DNA from: Ensifer sp. USDA 6670
GTDB taxonomy: Bacteria; Pseudomonadota; Alphaproteobacteria; Rhizobiales; Rhizobiaceae
Length of the DNA stretch: 64,000 nt
NCBI GenBank assembly: GCA_000421085.1
Contig: ATWE01000001.1
Coordinates: forward strand, 248,001 to 312,000
Direction of reading: 5' to 3'
The position numbers were made by a program, and so were the translations under genes. A model generated the notes under the pieces. That model did not search any database. It had not been told where the DNA came from and was given only the letters and a program-made list of their open reading frames with translations. Shown here piece by piece: positions 24,098 to 33,255 of the stretch (positions within the stretch are counted from its first letter, which is position 1; the number at the start of each line of letters is the position of its first letter).

Positions 24098-26541
24098 CGA
24101 AGCTCATTCCCGCAAAAGCGCGTGCCGTCATCATCGGCGGTGGCGTTTCCGGCTGTTCGGTCGCCTATCACCTGGCGAAGCTTGGCTGGACCGATGTGGT
24201 TCTGCTCGAGCGCAAGCAGTTGACCTGCGGCACGACGTGGCATGCGGCCGGTTTGATCGGCCAGCTGCGCGCTTCGCAGAACATGACAAGGCTCGCGAAA
24301 TACTCGGCCGATCTTTACGTGAAGCTCGAAGCGGAAACCGGAATCGCCACCGGCATGCGCCAGAACGGCTCGATCACCGTGGCGCTGACGGAAGAGCGCA
24401 AGGAAGAGATCTACCGGCAGGCCTCGCTGGCGCGCGCCTTCAACGTGGATGTACGCGCGGTCACGCCCGAGGAGGTCAAGGAGCTTTACCCCCACCTCAA
24501 CGTTTCCGACGTGAAGGCGGCGGTTCACCTGCCGCTCGACGGCCAGTGTGATCCGGCCAACATCGCCATGGCGCTTGCCAAGGGTGCGCGGCAGAACGGC
24601 GCGACGATCGTCGAGGGCGTGAAAGTCACCTCGGTCCTGAACAAGGACGGCCGTGTCACCGGCGTCACCTGCGAGCAGAACGGCGAGAGCTTCACGATCG
24701 AGACGGAGAATGTCGTCAACTGCGCCGGCATGTGGGGCAGGGAACTTGCCCGGCAATCCGGCGTCACCGTGCCGCTGCACGCCTGCGAGCACTTCTATAT
24801 CGTCACCGAGGCGATACCGGATCTCAGACGCCTGCCGGTGCTGCGCGTGCCGGACGAGTGCACCTATTACAAGGAAGACGCCGGCAAGATGCTGATCGGC
24901 GCCTTCGAGCTCCAGGCGAAGCCCTGGGGCATGGAAGGCATCCGCGAGGATTTCTGTTTCGACCAGCTGCCGGAGGACTTCGACCACTTCGCCCCAATCC
25001 TCGAAATGGCCGTCAACCGCATGCCGATGCTTGAGACGGCGGGCATCCACACCTTCTTCAACGGCCCGGAAAGCTTCACCCCTGACGACCGCTACTATCT
25101 CGGCGAGGCGCCGGAACTCAAGGGCTATTGGGTGGCAGCCGGGTACAATTCGATCGGGATCGTCTCCTCGGGAGGCGCCGGCATGGCGCTGGCGCAGTGG
25201 ATGAACGACGGCGAGCCGCCCTTCGATCTCTGGGAGGTCGATATCCGCCGGGCGCAGCCCTTCCAGAAGAACCGTTCCTACCTCAAGGAACGGGTCAGCG
25301 AAACGCTGGGCCTGCTTTACGCCGATCATTTCCCCTATCGCCAGATGGCGACCGCCCGCGGCATTCGCCGCTCGCCTATCCACGAACATCTGAAGGCGCG
25401 CGGAGCCGTTTTCGGCGAGGTTGCGGGATGGGAGCGGGCAAACTGGTTCGCAAGGGACGGCCAGGAGGGCGAGTACCGCTATTCCTGGAAACGGCAGAAC
25501 TGGTTCGAAAACCAGCGGGAGGAGCATCTCGCCGTCCGCAACCGGGTTGGCCTTTTCGACATGACCTCCTTCGGCAAGATCCGCGTCGAAGGCCGCGATG
25601 CGCTCGACTTCCTGCAGCGGCTTTGCGCCAATGAGATGAATGTCGAGCCTGGCCGTATCGTATACACCCAGATGCTGAACGCCCGCGGCGGCATCGAGAG
25701 CGACCTGACCGTCACGCGGCTTTCGCAGACCGCCTTCTTCCTCGTCGTGCCCGGGGCTACGCTGCAGCGCGATCTTGCCTGGCTGCGAAAACATGTGCGT
25801 GACGAATTCGTGGTGATCACCGATGCCACCGCTGCCGAAAGCGTGCTCTGCGTCATGGGGCCAAGGGCACGCGAGCTCATGCAGAAGGTGAGCCCGAACG
25901 ATTTCTCCAACGAGGCGCACCCCTTCGCCACCGCCCGCGAGATCGAGATCGGAATGGGCCTCGCCCGCGCCCACCGCGTCACCTATGTCGGCGAACTCGG
26001 ATGGGAGCTCTACGTCTCCACCGACCAGGCGGCGCATGTGTTCGAGACGCTGGAATTGGCGGGGGCCGACGTCGGGCTGAAGCTCTGCGGCCTTCATACG
26101 CTCGATAGCTGCCGGATCGAGAAAGCCTTCCGGCATTTCGGCCACGATATCACCGACGAGGATCATGTGCTCGAAGCGGGGCTCGGCTTTGCGGTGAAGC
26201 CCGGCAAGGGCGAGTTCATCGGACGTGAGGCGGTGCTTGCAAAGCGCGACAACGGACTTTCGCGCCGGCTGGTGCAGTTCCGTCTTTCCAATCCGGAGCC
26301 GCTGCTCTTCCACAACGAAGCGATCGTGCGCGACGGGGAAATCGTCGGCACGATCACCTCGGGCAATTACGGCCACCATCTCGGGGGTGCGATCGGGCTC
26401 GGCTATGTGGCCTGCAGGGGTGAAAGCGAAGCCGATGTGCTGGCTTCGGCTTACGAGATCGAAATCGCCGGAACGCGGGTCAAGGCCGAGGCTTCGCTGA
26501 AGCCGATGTACGACCCGAAGGCGGAGCGGGTGCGGGCCTGA
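24094..26541 (+). CDS. FAD-dependent oxidoreductase with GcvT domain (second copy)
   Basis: A protein of 815 residues, the same length and architecture as the upstream gene but clearly diverged, so an old duplication. FAD motif AVIIGGGVSGCSVAYHLAKL is at the N-terminus with GTTWHAAGLIGQ; the DAO C-part has AAGYNSIGIVSSGGAGMALA; the GcvT part has GLFDMTSFGKIRVEGRDALD and TYVGELGWELYV. It is expected to demethylate a related substrate, for example sarcosine after dimethylglycine, or to form a heteromer. It starts at the ATGA overlap and is followed by the MttB-type gene after 79 bases. Confidence 0.88.
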   Translation: MTKLIPAKARAVIIGGGVSGCSVAYHLAKLGWTDVVLLERKQLTCGTTWHAAGLIGQLRASQNMTRLAKYSADLYVKLEAETGIATGMRQNGSITVALTEERKEEIYRQASLARAFNVDVRAVTPEEVKELYPHLNVSDVKAAVHLPLDGQCDPANIAMALAKGARQNGATIVEGVKVTSVLNKDGRVTGVTCEQNGESFTIETENVVNCAGMWGRELARQSGVTVPLHACEHFYIVTEAIPDLRRLPVLRVPDECTYYKEDAGKMLIGAFELQAKPWGMEGIREDFCFDQLPEDFDHFAPILEMAVNRMPMLETAGIHTFFNGPESFTPDDRYYLGEAPELKGYWVAAGYNSIGIVSSGGAGMALAQWMNDGEPPFDLWEVDIRRAQPFQKNRSYLKERVSETLGLLYADHFPYRQMATARGIRRSPIHEHLKARGAVFGEVAGWERANWFARDGQEGEYRYSWKRQNWFENQREEHLAVRNRVGLFDMTSFGKIRVEGRDALDFLQRLCANEMNVEPGRIVYTQMLNARGGIESDLTVTRLSQTAFFLVVPGATLQRDLAWLRKHVRDEFVVITDATAAESVLCVMGPRARELMQKVSPNDFSNEAHPFATAREIEIGMGLARAHRVTYVGELGWELYVSTDQAAHVFETLELAGADVGLKLCGLHTLDSCRIEKAFRHFGHDITDEDHVLEAGLGFAVKPGKGEFIGREAVLAKRDNGLSRRLVQFRLSNPEPLLFHNEAIVRDGEIVGTITSGNYGHHLGGAIGLGYVACRGESEADVLASAYEIEIAGTRVKAEASLKPMYDPKAERVRA

Positions 26542-26620
26542 AAAGACTGCCTCTCACCCTCGGGTTAAACCGAAGGAGAGTGGCAAAGAACAAGACGACG
26601 ACAGCGCCATTGGGAGATGA

Positions 26621-28168
26621 ATGATGGCTGAGGAATGCGCAGTTGCGGGTTCGAGACGGTCCGGCGGACGGGCGGCGCGTGTTGCGCTTCGTTCGTCGCC
26701 GCTTGCCGAAAACATCCGCCCCGTCCGTCCGGGCCTTTCCGGCGGACAGTACAAGCCGCTGACGGAGGCCAACGTCAGACGGATTCACGAGGCGGCGCTC
26801 GACGCGCTGGAACAGATCGGCCTTGCCAACGCGCCGCAATCCGGCGTCGAGATCATGACCGGCGCCGGGGCCATCCTCGGCGAGGATGGACGACTCCGCT
26901 TCCCGCGTGCACTGGTCGAGGACATGCTGGCCATCGCCGCGCGCGACATCACCCTTTACGCGCGTGATCCGAAACAGGATCTCGAACTCAGCGGCACGCG
27001 CGTCTATTACGGTACGGCCGGCGCGGCGGTTCACGTGGTCGACGTCGAGAAGCGCGAATACCGCGAATCGACCGCCAAGGACCTCCTGAATGCGGCGCAG
27101 CTCGTCCATCACCTGGACAATGTCCATTTCTTCCAGCGAGCCATGGTCTGCCGGGACGTTTCCGACAATTTCCTGATGGACATCAACACGCTCTATGCCT
27201 GCTGCGCCGGAACGACCAAGCATGTCGGGACAAGCTTCTCCGATCCGTCGCATGTGGAGGGCTGCTTCGATCTCATCCACATGATCGCGGGCGGCGAGGA
27301 CAAGTGGCGCGCGCGGCCCTTTGTTTCGAACTCGAACTGCTTCGTCGTGCCGCCGATGAAATTCGCCGAGGAAAGCTGCATCACCATGGAGAAGTGCATC
27401 CGTGGCGGCATGCCCGTCCTGCTGCTATCCGCGGGGCAGGCGGGGGCGACTGCCCCGGCGCCGCTCGCGACCGCCATCGTGCAGGCGGTTGCCGAGTGCC
27501 TTGCCGGCGTCGTCTACGTCAACGCGCTTTCGCCCGGTCATCCGGCCGTCTTCGGCACCTGGCCGTTCGTCTCCGATCTGAGGACGGGCGCGATGTCGGG
27601 CGGTTCCGGCGAGCAGGCGCTGCTGACGGCCGGCTGCGCGCAGATGCACCAGTTCTACCGGCTGCCGGGGGGCGCTGCCGCCGGGATCGCGGATGCGAAG
27701 CTTCCGGACATGCAGGCCGGATGGGAACAGGCGATCTCCAACGTGATGGCGGGGCTTTCGGGGCTCAACATGGTTTACGAGGCAGTCGGCATGCATGCCT
27801 CACTCCTCGGCTTCTGCCTGGAATCGCTGGTGCTCGGAGACGACATGCTGGGCCAGGTGCAGCGCTGCATCCGCGGCATCGACGTAACGGAGGATTCGGT
27901 TTCGCTCGAAACCATGCGTTCGGTCTGCCTCGACGGGCCCGGCCACTATCTCGGTCATCCGCAGACGCTCGGGCTGATGCAGACGGAATATATCTATCCG
28001 GCGGTCGCCGACCGCACGAGCCCGAAGGAATGGGTCGAGATCGGCCGGCCGGATCTCGTCGCCCGCGCCATCGAGAGGAAGAACCGCATCCTCGCAGACG
28101 CCGCCCCGTCGCTGATCGAGGCGGAGGTCGACCGGGCGATACGGGAGCGGTTCGGGATCTATTGCTGA
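26621..28168 (+). CDS. MttB-family (trimethylamine methyltransferase-like) protein
   Basis: A protein of 515 residues without an in-frame stop, hence a non-pyrrolysine member of the COG5598/MttB superfamily. The start is either ATG 26621 or 26624, behind GGGAGA. Family segments are QYKPLTEANVRRIHEAALDA, YYGTAGAAVHVVD, the HVGTSFSDPSHVEGCFDLIH stretch and PGGAAAGIADAKLPDMQAGW. Characterised non-Pyl relatives (MtgB and others) move a methyl group from glycine betaine or similar quaternary amines to a corrinoid protein. No corrinoid protein gene is seen here. With two GcvT oxidoreductases, a route for successive demethylation is likely. Confidence 0.85.
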   Translation: MMAEECAVAGSRRSGGRAARVALRSSPLAENIRPVRPGLSGGQYKPLTEANVRRIHEAALDALEQIGLANAPQSGVEIMTGAGAILGEDGRLRFPRALVEDMLAIAARDITLYARDPKQDLELSGTRVYYGTAGAAVHVVDVEKREYRESTAKDLLNAAQLVHHLDNVHFFQRAMVCRDVSDNFLMDINTLYACCAGTTKHVGTSFSDPSHVEGCFDLIHMIAGGEDKWRARPFVSNSNCFVVPPMKFAEESCITMEKCIRGGMPVLLLSAGQAGATAPAPLATAIVQAVAECLAGVVYVNALSPGHPAVFGTWPFVSDLRTGAMSGGSGEQALLTAGCAQMHQFYRLPGGAAAGIADAKLPDMQAGWEQAISNVMAGLSGLNMVYEAVGMHASLLGFCLESLVLGDDMLGQVQRCIRGIDVTEDSVSLETMRSVCLDGPGHYLGHPQTLGLMQTEYIYPAVADRTSPKEWVEIGRPDLVARAIERKNRILADAAPSLIEAEVDRAIRERFGIYC

Positions 28169-28236
28169 GGTCGTTCGGGCGGTGACGGGGAGAGGAGGCG
28201 AGGCCGGCGCCGCGAGCACGCGAACCGCTCGACCGA

Positions 28237-28758
28237 TCACCGCTGGCTCGAACCCCTGACCTCGCCCACCCGGTAGCTCCATTTCGGAGCGGTCGGCGCT
28301 TCATCCGGCCGGTAGGGAAAGGTAAGGAACGTCTCGAACGGGCGGCTTTGGCCGCCCGGTACGCGCAGGAGGATGAGCGCCGTATCGTCGCCGACGTGCC
28401 TGCAGGCGTCCTGAGGGCAATCCTCGAGCGTTACGGTCAGGCGGAAATATTCGAGCGCCAAGTCCGACGCATTGGCGGCAGTGCCGCGAACGCGATAGCT
28501 GCGCCTCGTCTGGCTTGGCTCGACAGTCATGTTCTCGAGCACGATATCGCCGGCGGTGAGCCCCGTTTCAGGCTGGTCCGGAGCAGGCGCTGGAATCTCG
28601 TCCGGAGCACTTTCGTTCAGCCAGACGAGGAAAGCGGCGCTGAGGGCGAGCGCGACCGCAATCGACAGAACCGGTTCGATCCAGCTGCGGAAGCGACCGT
28701 AACGAGCCGCGAGATACACGATCGCCAAGCCCAACGGTAACGCAATCAGCCATGCCAT
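28237..28758 (-). CDS. Membrane-anchored protein, unknown function
   Basis: A protein of 173 residues with an AGGAGG site seven bases before ATG 28758. Two hydrophobic helices are at about residues 2-18 and 28-48 (VLSIAVALALSAAFLVWL), followed by a proline-rich linker and a C-terminal beta-sandwich-like domain with YRVRGTAANASDLALEYFRL, reminiscent of FxLYD-type domains. A cysteine pair (CPQDAC) lies in that domain. It is probably a periplasmic-facing domain tethered to the inner membrane. It follows the MttB gene convergently. No function assigned. Confidence 0.65.
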   Translation of the reverse strand: MAWLIALPLGLAIVYLAARYGRFRSWIEPVLSIAVALALSAAFLVWLNESAPDEIPAPAPDQPETGLTAGDIVLENMTVEPSQTRRSYRVRGTAANASDLALEYFRLTVTLEDCPQDACRHVGDDTALILLRVPGGQSRPFETFLTFPYRPDEAPTAPKWSYRVGEVRGSSQR

Positions 28759-28870
28759 GTAGATCCTCCTGCGAGAACCTTATATAGCGCGGAGTAGCGC
28801 TGGCAATCGTCCGCATCTGCCTCGACGGTTATCCTTCTGCCTTGCCAAGGCCGCAACACTCAGCCGAAGC

Positions 28871-30004
28871 TCATTTCTTCAAGCTTATCCAATAGGAACC
28901 TTCGAAGGGTACCGCCGCGAAACGCCGGTTGATCTCGGCGAGAGTGGCGGCGGGATCGACATCGGGAAAGAGATCGGGGCGCAGCCACGAGGCGAAGGCC
29001 TCCGCCGCGACGATGTTCAGCGGAACGGCGTTGAAGAAGTTCCATAGGCCGTGCACACGCCCATTGCGGACGGCCGCGATGCTTGCCATCACGGGCTTGT
29101 CGACGGCTTCCGCCAGAGTGCTCTGCGCCTCCTCCTCCTTGACGCCGGGCCCGATGGAAAAGCCGCTATACTTCCCGCCGGGCGACGAGGTGGCGATATA
29201 GACATCCGGGTTCTCGGCCATCACCGCTTCCGCATTCACCATGCCGCCCGGACGCGGCAATGCGCCCTCGGCGATGTTGCGGCTGCCGGTGATGGCGATG
29301 AACTCGCCGAGGCCGCCGACCCCATAGGCCCAGCAGCAACGGTCGGGCGCCGGGAAAGCTTCCATGAGAACTTTCGGCCCCCGCTCGGAACTCCCGGCAA
29401 CGCGCTCGCGAATCCGGGCAAGGCGCTCCTCGTAGAAGCGGGCGAAGTCTTCCGCCTGTTCTTCTCTCTCGAAGACCTTGCCAAGGAGGCGCATGTTGTC
29501 CGGCGTGTTTTTGAGCACCTCGTTGTTGAAGTCGACGACGATGACCGGCACGCCGGTACTGTCGAGATATTCCATCGCGCGCTGGCCCGCCTCCGTATCC
29601 GCCTGCCAGTTGGCGAGGACGGCAAGATCGGCCTTGAGCGTCAGGATGGTCTCGAAGGAGAGCCCGGGGCCGCTGCCGTCATCGATCAGCGGCACCTCGC
29701 TAAGCTTCGGGAACTTGCGCAGATAGCTCTCGTACATCTCGGGATTGTCGCCCTTCATGTCGCCGGACCAGCCGGCGAGAAGACTTACCGGGTCCGGATG
29801 AATGAGCGAAAGGGCAACGAGATTGAAGCCGGTGCCGAGCAGCACCGCTTTGGGGGGTGCGGGGATCGTAACCTGTCGTCCGACGGCGTCCGTGACCGTC
29901 ATCGGCCATTGTGCCTGCGCCAGCGCGACGAGCGGCGAGAAGGCGATCGACAGGAATGCAAGGGTCCGAAGGAGGCTTCGGCGGCAGAGGATCAGGTGAG
30001 ACAA
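28871..30004 (-). CDS. fhuP: Periplasmic siderophore-binding protein FhuP-like
   Basis: A protein of 377 residues. The only start that fits is TTG at 30004, two bases after the FhuF stop and behind an AAAGGAAA site; upstream frame has no homology. The signal peptide runs to LAQAQW. The mature part is a helical-backbone type III binding protein (TroA/BtuF fold): VTDAVGRQVTIPAPPKAVLL, LKADLAVLANW, AEAVMAENPDVYIATS. It delivers ferri-hydroxamates to an inner-membrane permease not present here. S. meliloti has a foxA-fhuF-fhuP group of this order, which supports the symbol by context. Confidence 0.78.
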   Translation of the reverse strand: MSHLILCRRSLLRTLAFLSIAFSPLVALAQAQWPMTVTDAVGRQVTIPAPPKAVLLGTGFNLVALSLIHPDPVSLLAGWSGDMKGDNPEMYESYLRKFPKLSEVPLIDDGSGPGLSFETILTLKADLAVLANWQADTEAGQRAMEYLDSTGVPVIVVDFNNEVLKNTPDNMRLLGKVFEREEQAEDFARFYEERLARIRERVAGSSERGPKVLMEAFPAPDRCCWAYGVGGLGEFIAITGSRNIAEGALPRPGGMVNAEAVMAENPDVYIATSSPGGKYSGFSIGPGVKEEEAQSTLAEAVDKPVMASIAAVRNGRVHGLWNFFNAVPLNIVAAEAFASWLRPDLFPDVDPAATLAEINRRFAAVPFEGSYWISLKK

Positions 30005-30006
30005 AG

Positions 30007-30762
30007 CTATTGTTTCCTTTGGCTTGGAAGGGCGCAGAGGCTGCCGCAGCTCGGGATGCCGGGGAGAAGATATCTCAGGCAGCAGATCTTTCGCCGGCAG
30101 ACGCGCGTCCCGTCCTCTTCCTCCTGGCGCAGACAATCGAAGAATGGATTGGGAGCGCCGTTGGGCATCAGGCGGCGACCGACCATTGCATCGGCCTGGT
30201 CGCTCATGGGATCGGTCCCGGCGGTCCGAAGCGCGTAATCGATGTAAACGGCGGCATTGTTCCAGGCGAGCCTGGGCGATATGCCGCCAACCGCCTTGAG
30301 ATGCGGCACCACCTTGGCAAGGTGCTCGTCCATGAGCGAGCCGATCAGGGCGAAGACGTCACGCCCGTCATCGTCGCGCCACTGACCTGCCGTCGCGACC
30401 CCGAAGGCGCGTGGCAGCCCGTCCTCCGAGAGCGCCACCGTCATCTCCTCGAAATCCGCCGGCAGCACCTGGTGGTCCAGCACCCGGGCGACGACATAGG
30501 GGATGGTCAGGGCGGAGAAATAATAGAGCGACCACATGGAGGCCACGGCGCGGCGATCGGTGCCGCCGGAGGCCTCGGCATAGTGCGAGAGCGTCCGGTC
30601 GAAGGCGCCGGAGGTGAAGAAGTCGGACAGCGGAATGCCGTCGGAGAGGTTCTCCGACAGCATCATCTTCTCGTTGCACCAGGCATGCGGGCCGGCAAAG
30701 GCCGCCGACAAGCCTTTCGGCTCATCGATTACCGCCATGCTTTCACGCCCCGCAGTTGCCAT
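30007..30762 (-). CDS. fhuF: FhuF-like siderophore-iron reductase
   Basis: A protein of 251 residues from ATG 30762. The C-terminus contains CCLRYLLPGIPSCGSLC, a [2Fe-2S]-ligand arrangement read here as C-C-x10-C-x3-C, similar to the FhuF cysteine motif. The remainder (SMWSLYYFSALTIPYVVARV, LAWNNAAVYIDYAL) matches the IucA/IucC-like FhuF family. It is thought to reduce ferric hydroxamates in the cytoplasm to release iron. It lies between receptor and binding protein with 5- and 2-base gaps, so all three are co-transcribed. Confidence 0.85.
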   Translation of the reverse strand: MATAGRESMAVIDEPKGLSAAFAGPHAWCNEKMMLSENLSDGIPLSDFFTSGAFDRTLSHYAEASGGTDRRAVASMWSLYYFSALTIPYVVARVLDHQVLPADFEEMTVALSEDGLPRAFGVATAGQWRDDDGRDVFALIGSLMDEHLAKVVPHLKAVGGISPRLAWNNAAVYIDYALRTAGTDPMSDQADAMVGRRLMPNGAPNPFFDCLRQEEEDGTRVCRRKICCLRYLLPGIPSCGSLCALPSQRKQ

Positions 30763-30767
30763 GGCGC

Positions 30768-32942
30768 TTACCAGTTGTAACGCAGCGAGCCGATGACCGT
30801 TCGGCCCTGGTCGCGATGGCAATAGCCGGCGGTGCATACGGCTTCGCGGCGGTCGAAGAGATTGGTGGCATTCACTTGCAGATGCAGGCCCTCATATTTC
30901 TGATCGATCGCTGCGAAGTCGTAGCCGATGGAAGCATCGAAGAGGACACGCGAACTATTCTTGAAGGTATTTTCGTCATTGCCGTAACTCGATCCGACGA
31001 AACGCGCGCCGCCTCCCAGGCTAAACCCGAAAAAAGGACCAGCTTCCGGAAGTGTATAGTGGGCCCATATCGAAGCCATGTGCTGTGGCGCGGAAGAGAC
31101 ATAATTGCCAATCGTGCCCTCGGGGCCTTGAATGATCTTCACGTCGGTATAAGCGTAAGAAGCGATCAGCGAAAGACCGTTGTCAAGGCTGGTGTTCGCT
31201 TCGATCTCGAACCCTCGCGACCGCAGTTTACCGCGCTGAACCTGAATATTGCTGACGCCGTCCGCTTCGAAATAAAGACCATTCTTCTGATCGATGTTGA
31301 AGAGAGCGGCGGTGATCAGCGTGTTGCTGTTCGGCAGGAGGTACTTGACGCCGATTTCCTGCTGTTCGCTCTCGGTCGGTTCGAACGGTTGCTTCGTTGC
31401 CTGGTTGAGGCCGGCATTGGGCGTGAACGCCGTCGAGTAGCTTATATAGGGGGCAAGTCCGAAGTCGGTCTGGTATGTGAGGCCTATGCGGCCGGAGAAC
31501 TCCTTGTCCTTCTGCGAAACCGAAGTAAGCGAATCGGTGGCGAGATCCGTCGTATCCGTATCGGTAGAGACCCAGTCGTAGCGACCGCCCATGGTCAATG
31601 TCCAGGCGTCGTAACGGATCTGGTCCTGCAGGTAGGTGCCGAGCTGCCACTGGTCCTGGACCGTGCGCGTGTTGAAATCGATCGCGTCGACCGGACGTCC
31701 TTGCGTCGGATTTTCGGTATCGAGCGGCGGCGACACGCCGCGCCCGTCGAGCGCACGGAAACGCAGCTTCGTATAATCGACGCCGGCAAGCAGCGTATGC
31801 TCAAGTGCGCCCGTATCGAATTTGGCTTCGAGTTGGTTGTCGATCACGAACGCAGTCAGCCGCTCGTCATAGGTGCCGGCGGCGCTGTCGAGCAACGTCG
31901 GATCGTCGGCATTCGGCGCATAGGCGAAGTCCCAGTCTGCATCGATGTTCAGAGTGGATACGCGCGCGTTCTGGCGGAAGACAAAGGTGTCGTTGAGCCG
32001 GTGCTCGAATTCGTAGCCGATGCGTCCCTGCTTCTGTATCGAGTCGTTGAAATCGGGGTTTCCTGCGAAGGTGTCAGTGACCTCACCCGTGAACGGATCG
32101 TTGTAATAGGTCGCTGTTCCCCCGGACTTGGTGCGCGAATACTCGCCGAGAACGGTCAGCTTGGTGTCTTCGTCCGGCTTCCAGGTAAAGGCCGGCGCGA
32201 TATAGGCGCGGTCGTCCGCCAGGCCGACCTGCTCGGTGTCGGCATCGCGCAGCAAGCCGGTAAGGCGGTAGTAGACGGGGTCAGTCTCGTTCACCGGACC
32301 CGAGAAGTCGAACTGGCCCTGGTAGCGGTCGTGACTGCCGTATTGGACCTGCACCTCTCTCAGCGCGTCTTCGGTCGGCCGCTTGGTGATGAGGTTGTAA
32401 AGGCCGCCCGCTCCGGTTGCACCGTAAAGGGCGGAGGAGGGGCCGCGCAGGATCGAAACGCCTTCCAACCCGTAGGGCTCGTTCTTGAAGACCGAGTCGA
32501 CGGCTGCCGGCTGGCGGAGATTGTCCCGGAAGATACCGGTAAAGGTCACATCGAAACCGCGGACGAAGAAGGCGTCGAAGCGGGGATCGAAACCATAGGC
32601 GCCGACGCGGGTGCCGGGCGTATAGGCGAGCGTCTCCAGCAGCGTCTGCGGGTTGCGGTCCCTCAATTGCTGTTCGGTCACGGTGGAGATCGACTGCGGC
32701 GTCTCGAGGAACGGCGTGTCGATCTTGGCGCCGGTGGCGCTGCTGATACCGACATAGCCCTCGGCCGTGATGACACCGCCGCTGCCGTTGACGACCAATG
32801 TTTCCAGAGCGGTGGAATCCCCGTTGGCAACGGTTTCCTGCTCCGTTTCCTGCGCCTGGGCGGTGGCGACGAGGGCGAGGGCGGATGTGCCGGCGAGCGC
32901 CGCTCGGATGAGCGGCAGGAGGGGAGCGGATTTTGAGGGCAT
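30768..32942 (-). CDS. foxA: TonB-dependent siderophore receptor (FoxA/FhuA-like)
   Basis: A protein of 724 residues from ATG 32942; a TTG three codons earlier is also in frame. A signal peptide ends near ATAQAQE. The plug domain has the segment TPQSISTVTEQQLRDRNPQT, FVRGFD and GVSILRGPSSALYGATGAGG. The barrel ends in aromatic SLRYNW, the outer-membrane sorting signal. This is the TonB-dependent siderophore receptor family close to ferrichrome/ferrioxamine receptors. The ligand (ferrioxamine B) is inferred from the fhuF-fhuP neighbours and the S. meliloti parallel. The region upstream holds an iron box and an inverted repeat. Confidence 0.85.
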   Translation of the reverse strand: MPSKSAPLLPLIRAALAGTSALALVATAQAQETEQETVANGDSTALETLVVNGSGGVITAEGYVGISSATGAKIDTPFLETPQSISTVTEQQLRDRNPQTLLETLAYTPGTRVGAYGFDPRFDAFFVRGFDVTFTGIFRDNLRQPAAVDSVFKNEPYGLEGVSILRGPSSALYGATGAGGLYNLITKRPTEDALREVQVQYGSHDRYQGQFDFSGPVNETDPVYYRLTGLLRDADTEQVGLADDRAYIAPAFTWKPDEDTKLTVLGEYSRTKSGGTATYYNDPFTGEVTDTFAGNPDFNDSIQKQGRIGYEFEHRLNDTFVFRQNARVSTLNIDADWDFAYAPNADDPTLLDSAAGTYDERLTAFVIDNQLEAKFDTGALEHTLLAGVDYTKLRFRALDGRGVSPPLDTENPTQGRPVDAIDFNTRTVQDQWQLGTYLQDQIRYDAWTLTMGGRYDWVSTDTDTTDLATDSLTSVSQKDKEFSGRIGLTYQTDFGLAPYISYSTAFTPNAGLNQATKQPFEPTESEQQEIGVKYLLPNSNTLITAALFNIDQKNGLYFEADGVSNIQVQRGKLRSRGFEIEANTSLDNGLSLIASYAYTDVKIIQGPEGTIGNYVSSAPQHMASIWAHYTLPEAGPFFGFSLGGGARFVGSSYGNDENTFKNSSRVLFDASIGYDFAAIDQKYEGLHLQVNATNLFDRREAVCTAGYCHRDQGRTVIGSLRYNW

Positions 32943-32950
32943 GCGACGCA

Positions 32951-32984
32951 ACCTTATAGAGATATAAGTTATGTTCTATAAGGT
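32951..32984. promoter_or_regulatory. 10-base inverted repeat covering the receptor ribosome site
   Basis: ACCTTATAGA (32951-32960) and TCTATAAGGT (32975-32984) are exact reverse complements with a 14-base loop. On the receptor mRNA the second arm is AAGGT, the ribosome-binding site before ATG 32942. The structure could fold over the site or serve as a protein-binding palindrome. Confidence 0.5.
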
Positions 32985-32998
32985 GAGCTATTCACTCA
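32984..32998. promoter_or_regulatory. Iron-responsive operator (RirA-type IRO)
   Basis: TGA-GCTATTCAC-TCA fits the TGA-N9-TCA iron-responsive operator recognised by RirA in Rhizobium and Sinorhizobium, and it lies about 45-55 bases before the receptor start, next to its likely promoter. Repression by RirA in iron-replete cells is therefore expected. Confidence 0.65.
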
Positions 32999-33255
32999 TG
33001 ATTGTTGGGTGCGCAAGCCGTTTTCATGACTTTTCGAGTCATGTTCAGAATGCTTGTGGGATATGTGCAACAGCAATATGCGGGTGCGTGCGTCGGAGCG
33101 CGCGCTCTTGCCCCTCTCCTCGGGTTTAACCGAGGACTAGCCCTCTCCCCGCGAGCGGGGGCGAGGGAACGAGTGCGAGGCTGCCGCGACTCCCCATCGC
33201 CCCGCCTGCGGAGGAAGCTGGCCGGCAGGCCGGATAAGGGGCTTCGCCGCCAGAC
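32999..33255. repeat. REP-like element between receptor and dehydrogenase genes
   Basis: Together with the upstream promoter part this makes a 313-base gene-free stretch. It contains CCTCGG-N6-CCGAGG (33118-33135), then CCCTCTCCCCGC and GCGGGGGCGAGGG (around 33141-33167) as a hairpin, and degenerate GC-rich palindromes to 33240. It is a degraded member of the CCCTCTCCCCGC repeat family. The convergent-free layout makes it a likely transcript-end buffer. Confidence 0.55.

Noticed and set aside
23938-26379. Minus-strand open frame of 813 residues opposite the second GcvT oxidoreductase
   Set aside because: Pure antisense of a strongly conserved gene; no motif of its own.
30756-32936. Plus-strand open frame of 726 residues opposite the TonB receptor
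   Set aside because: Antisense of the receptor; codon third positions follow the minus strand.
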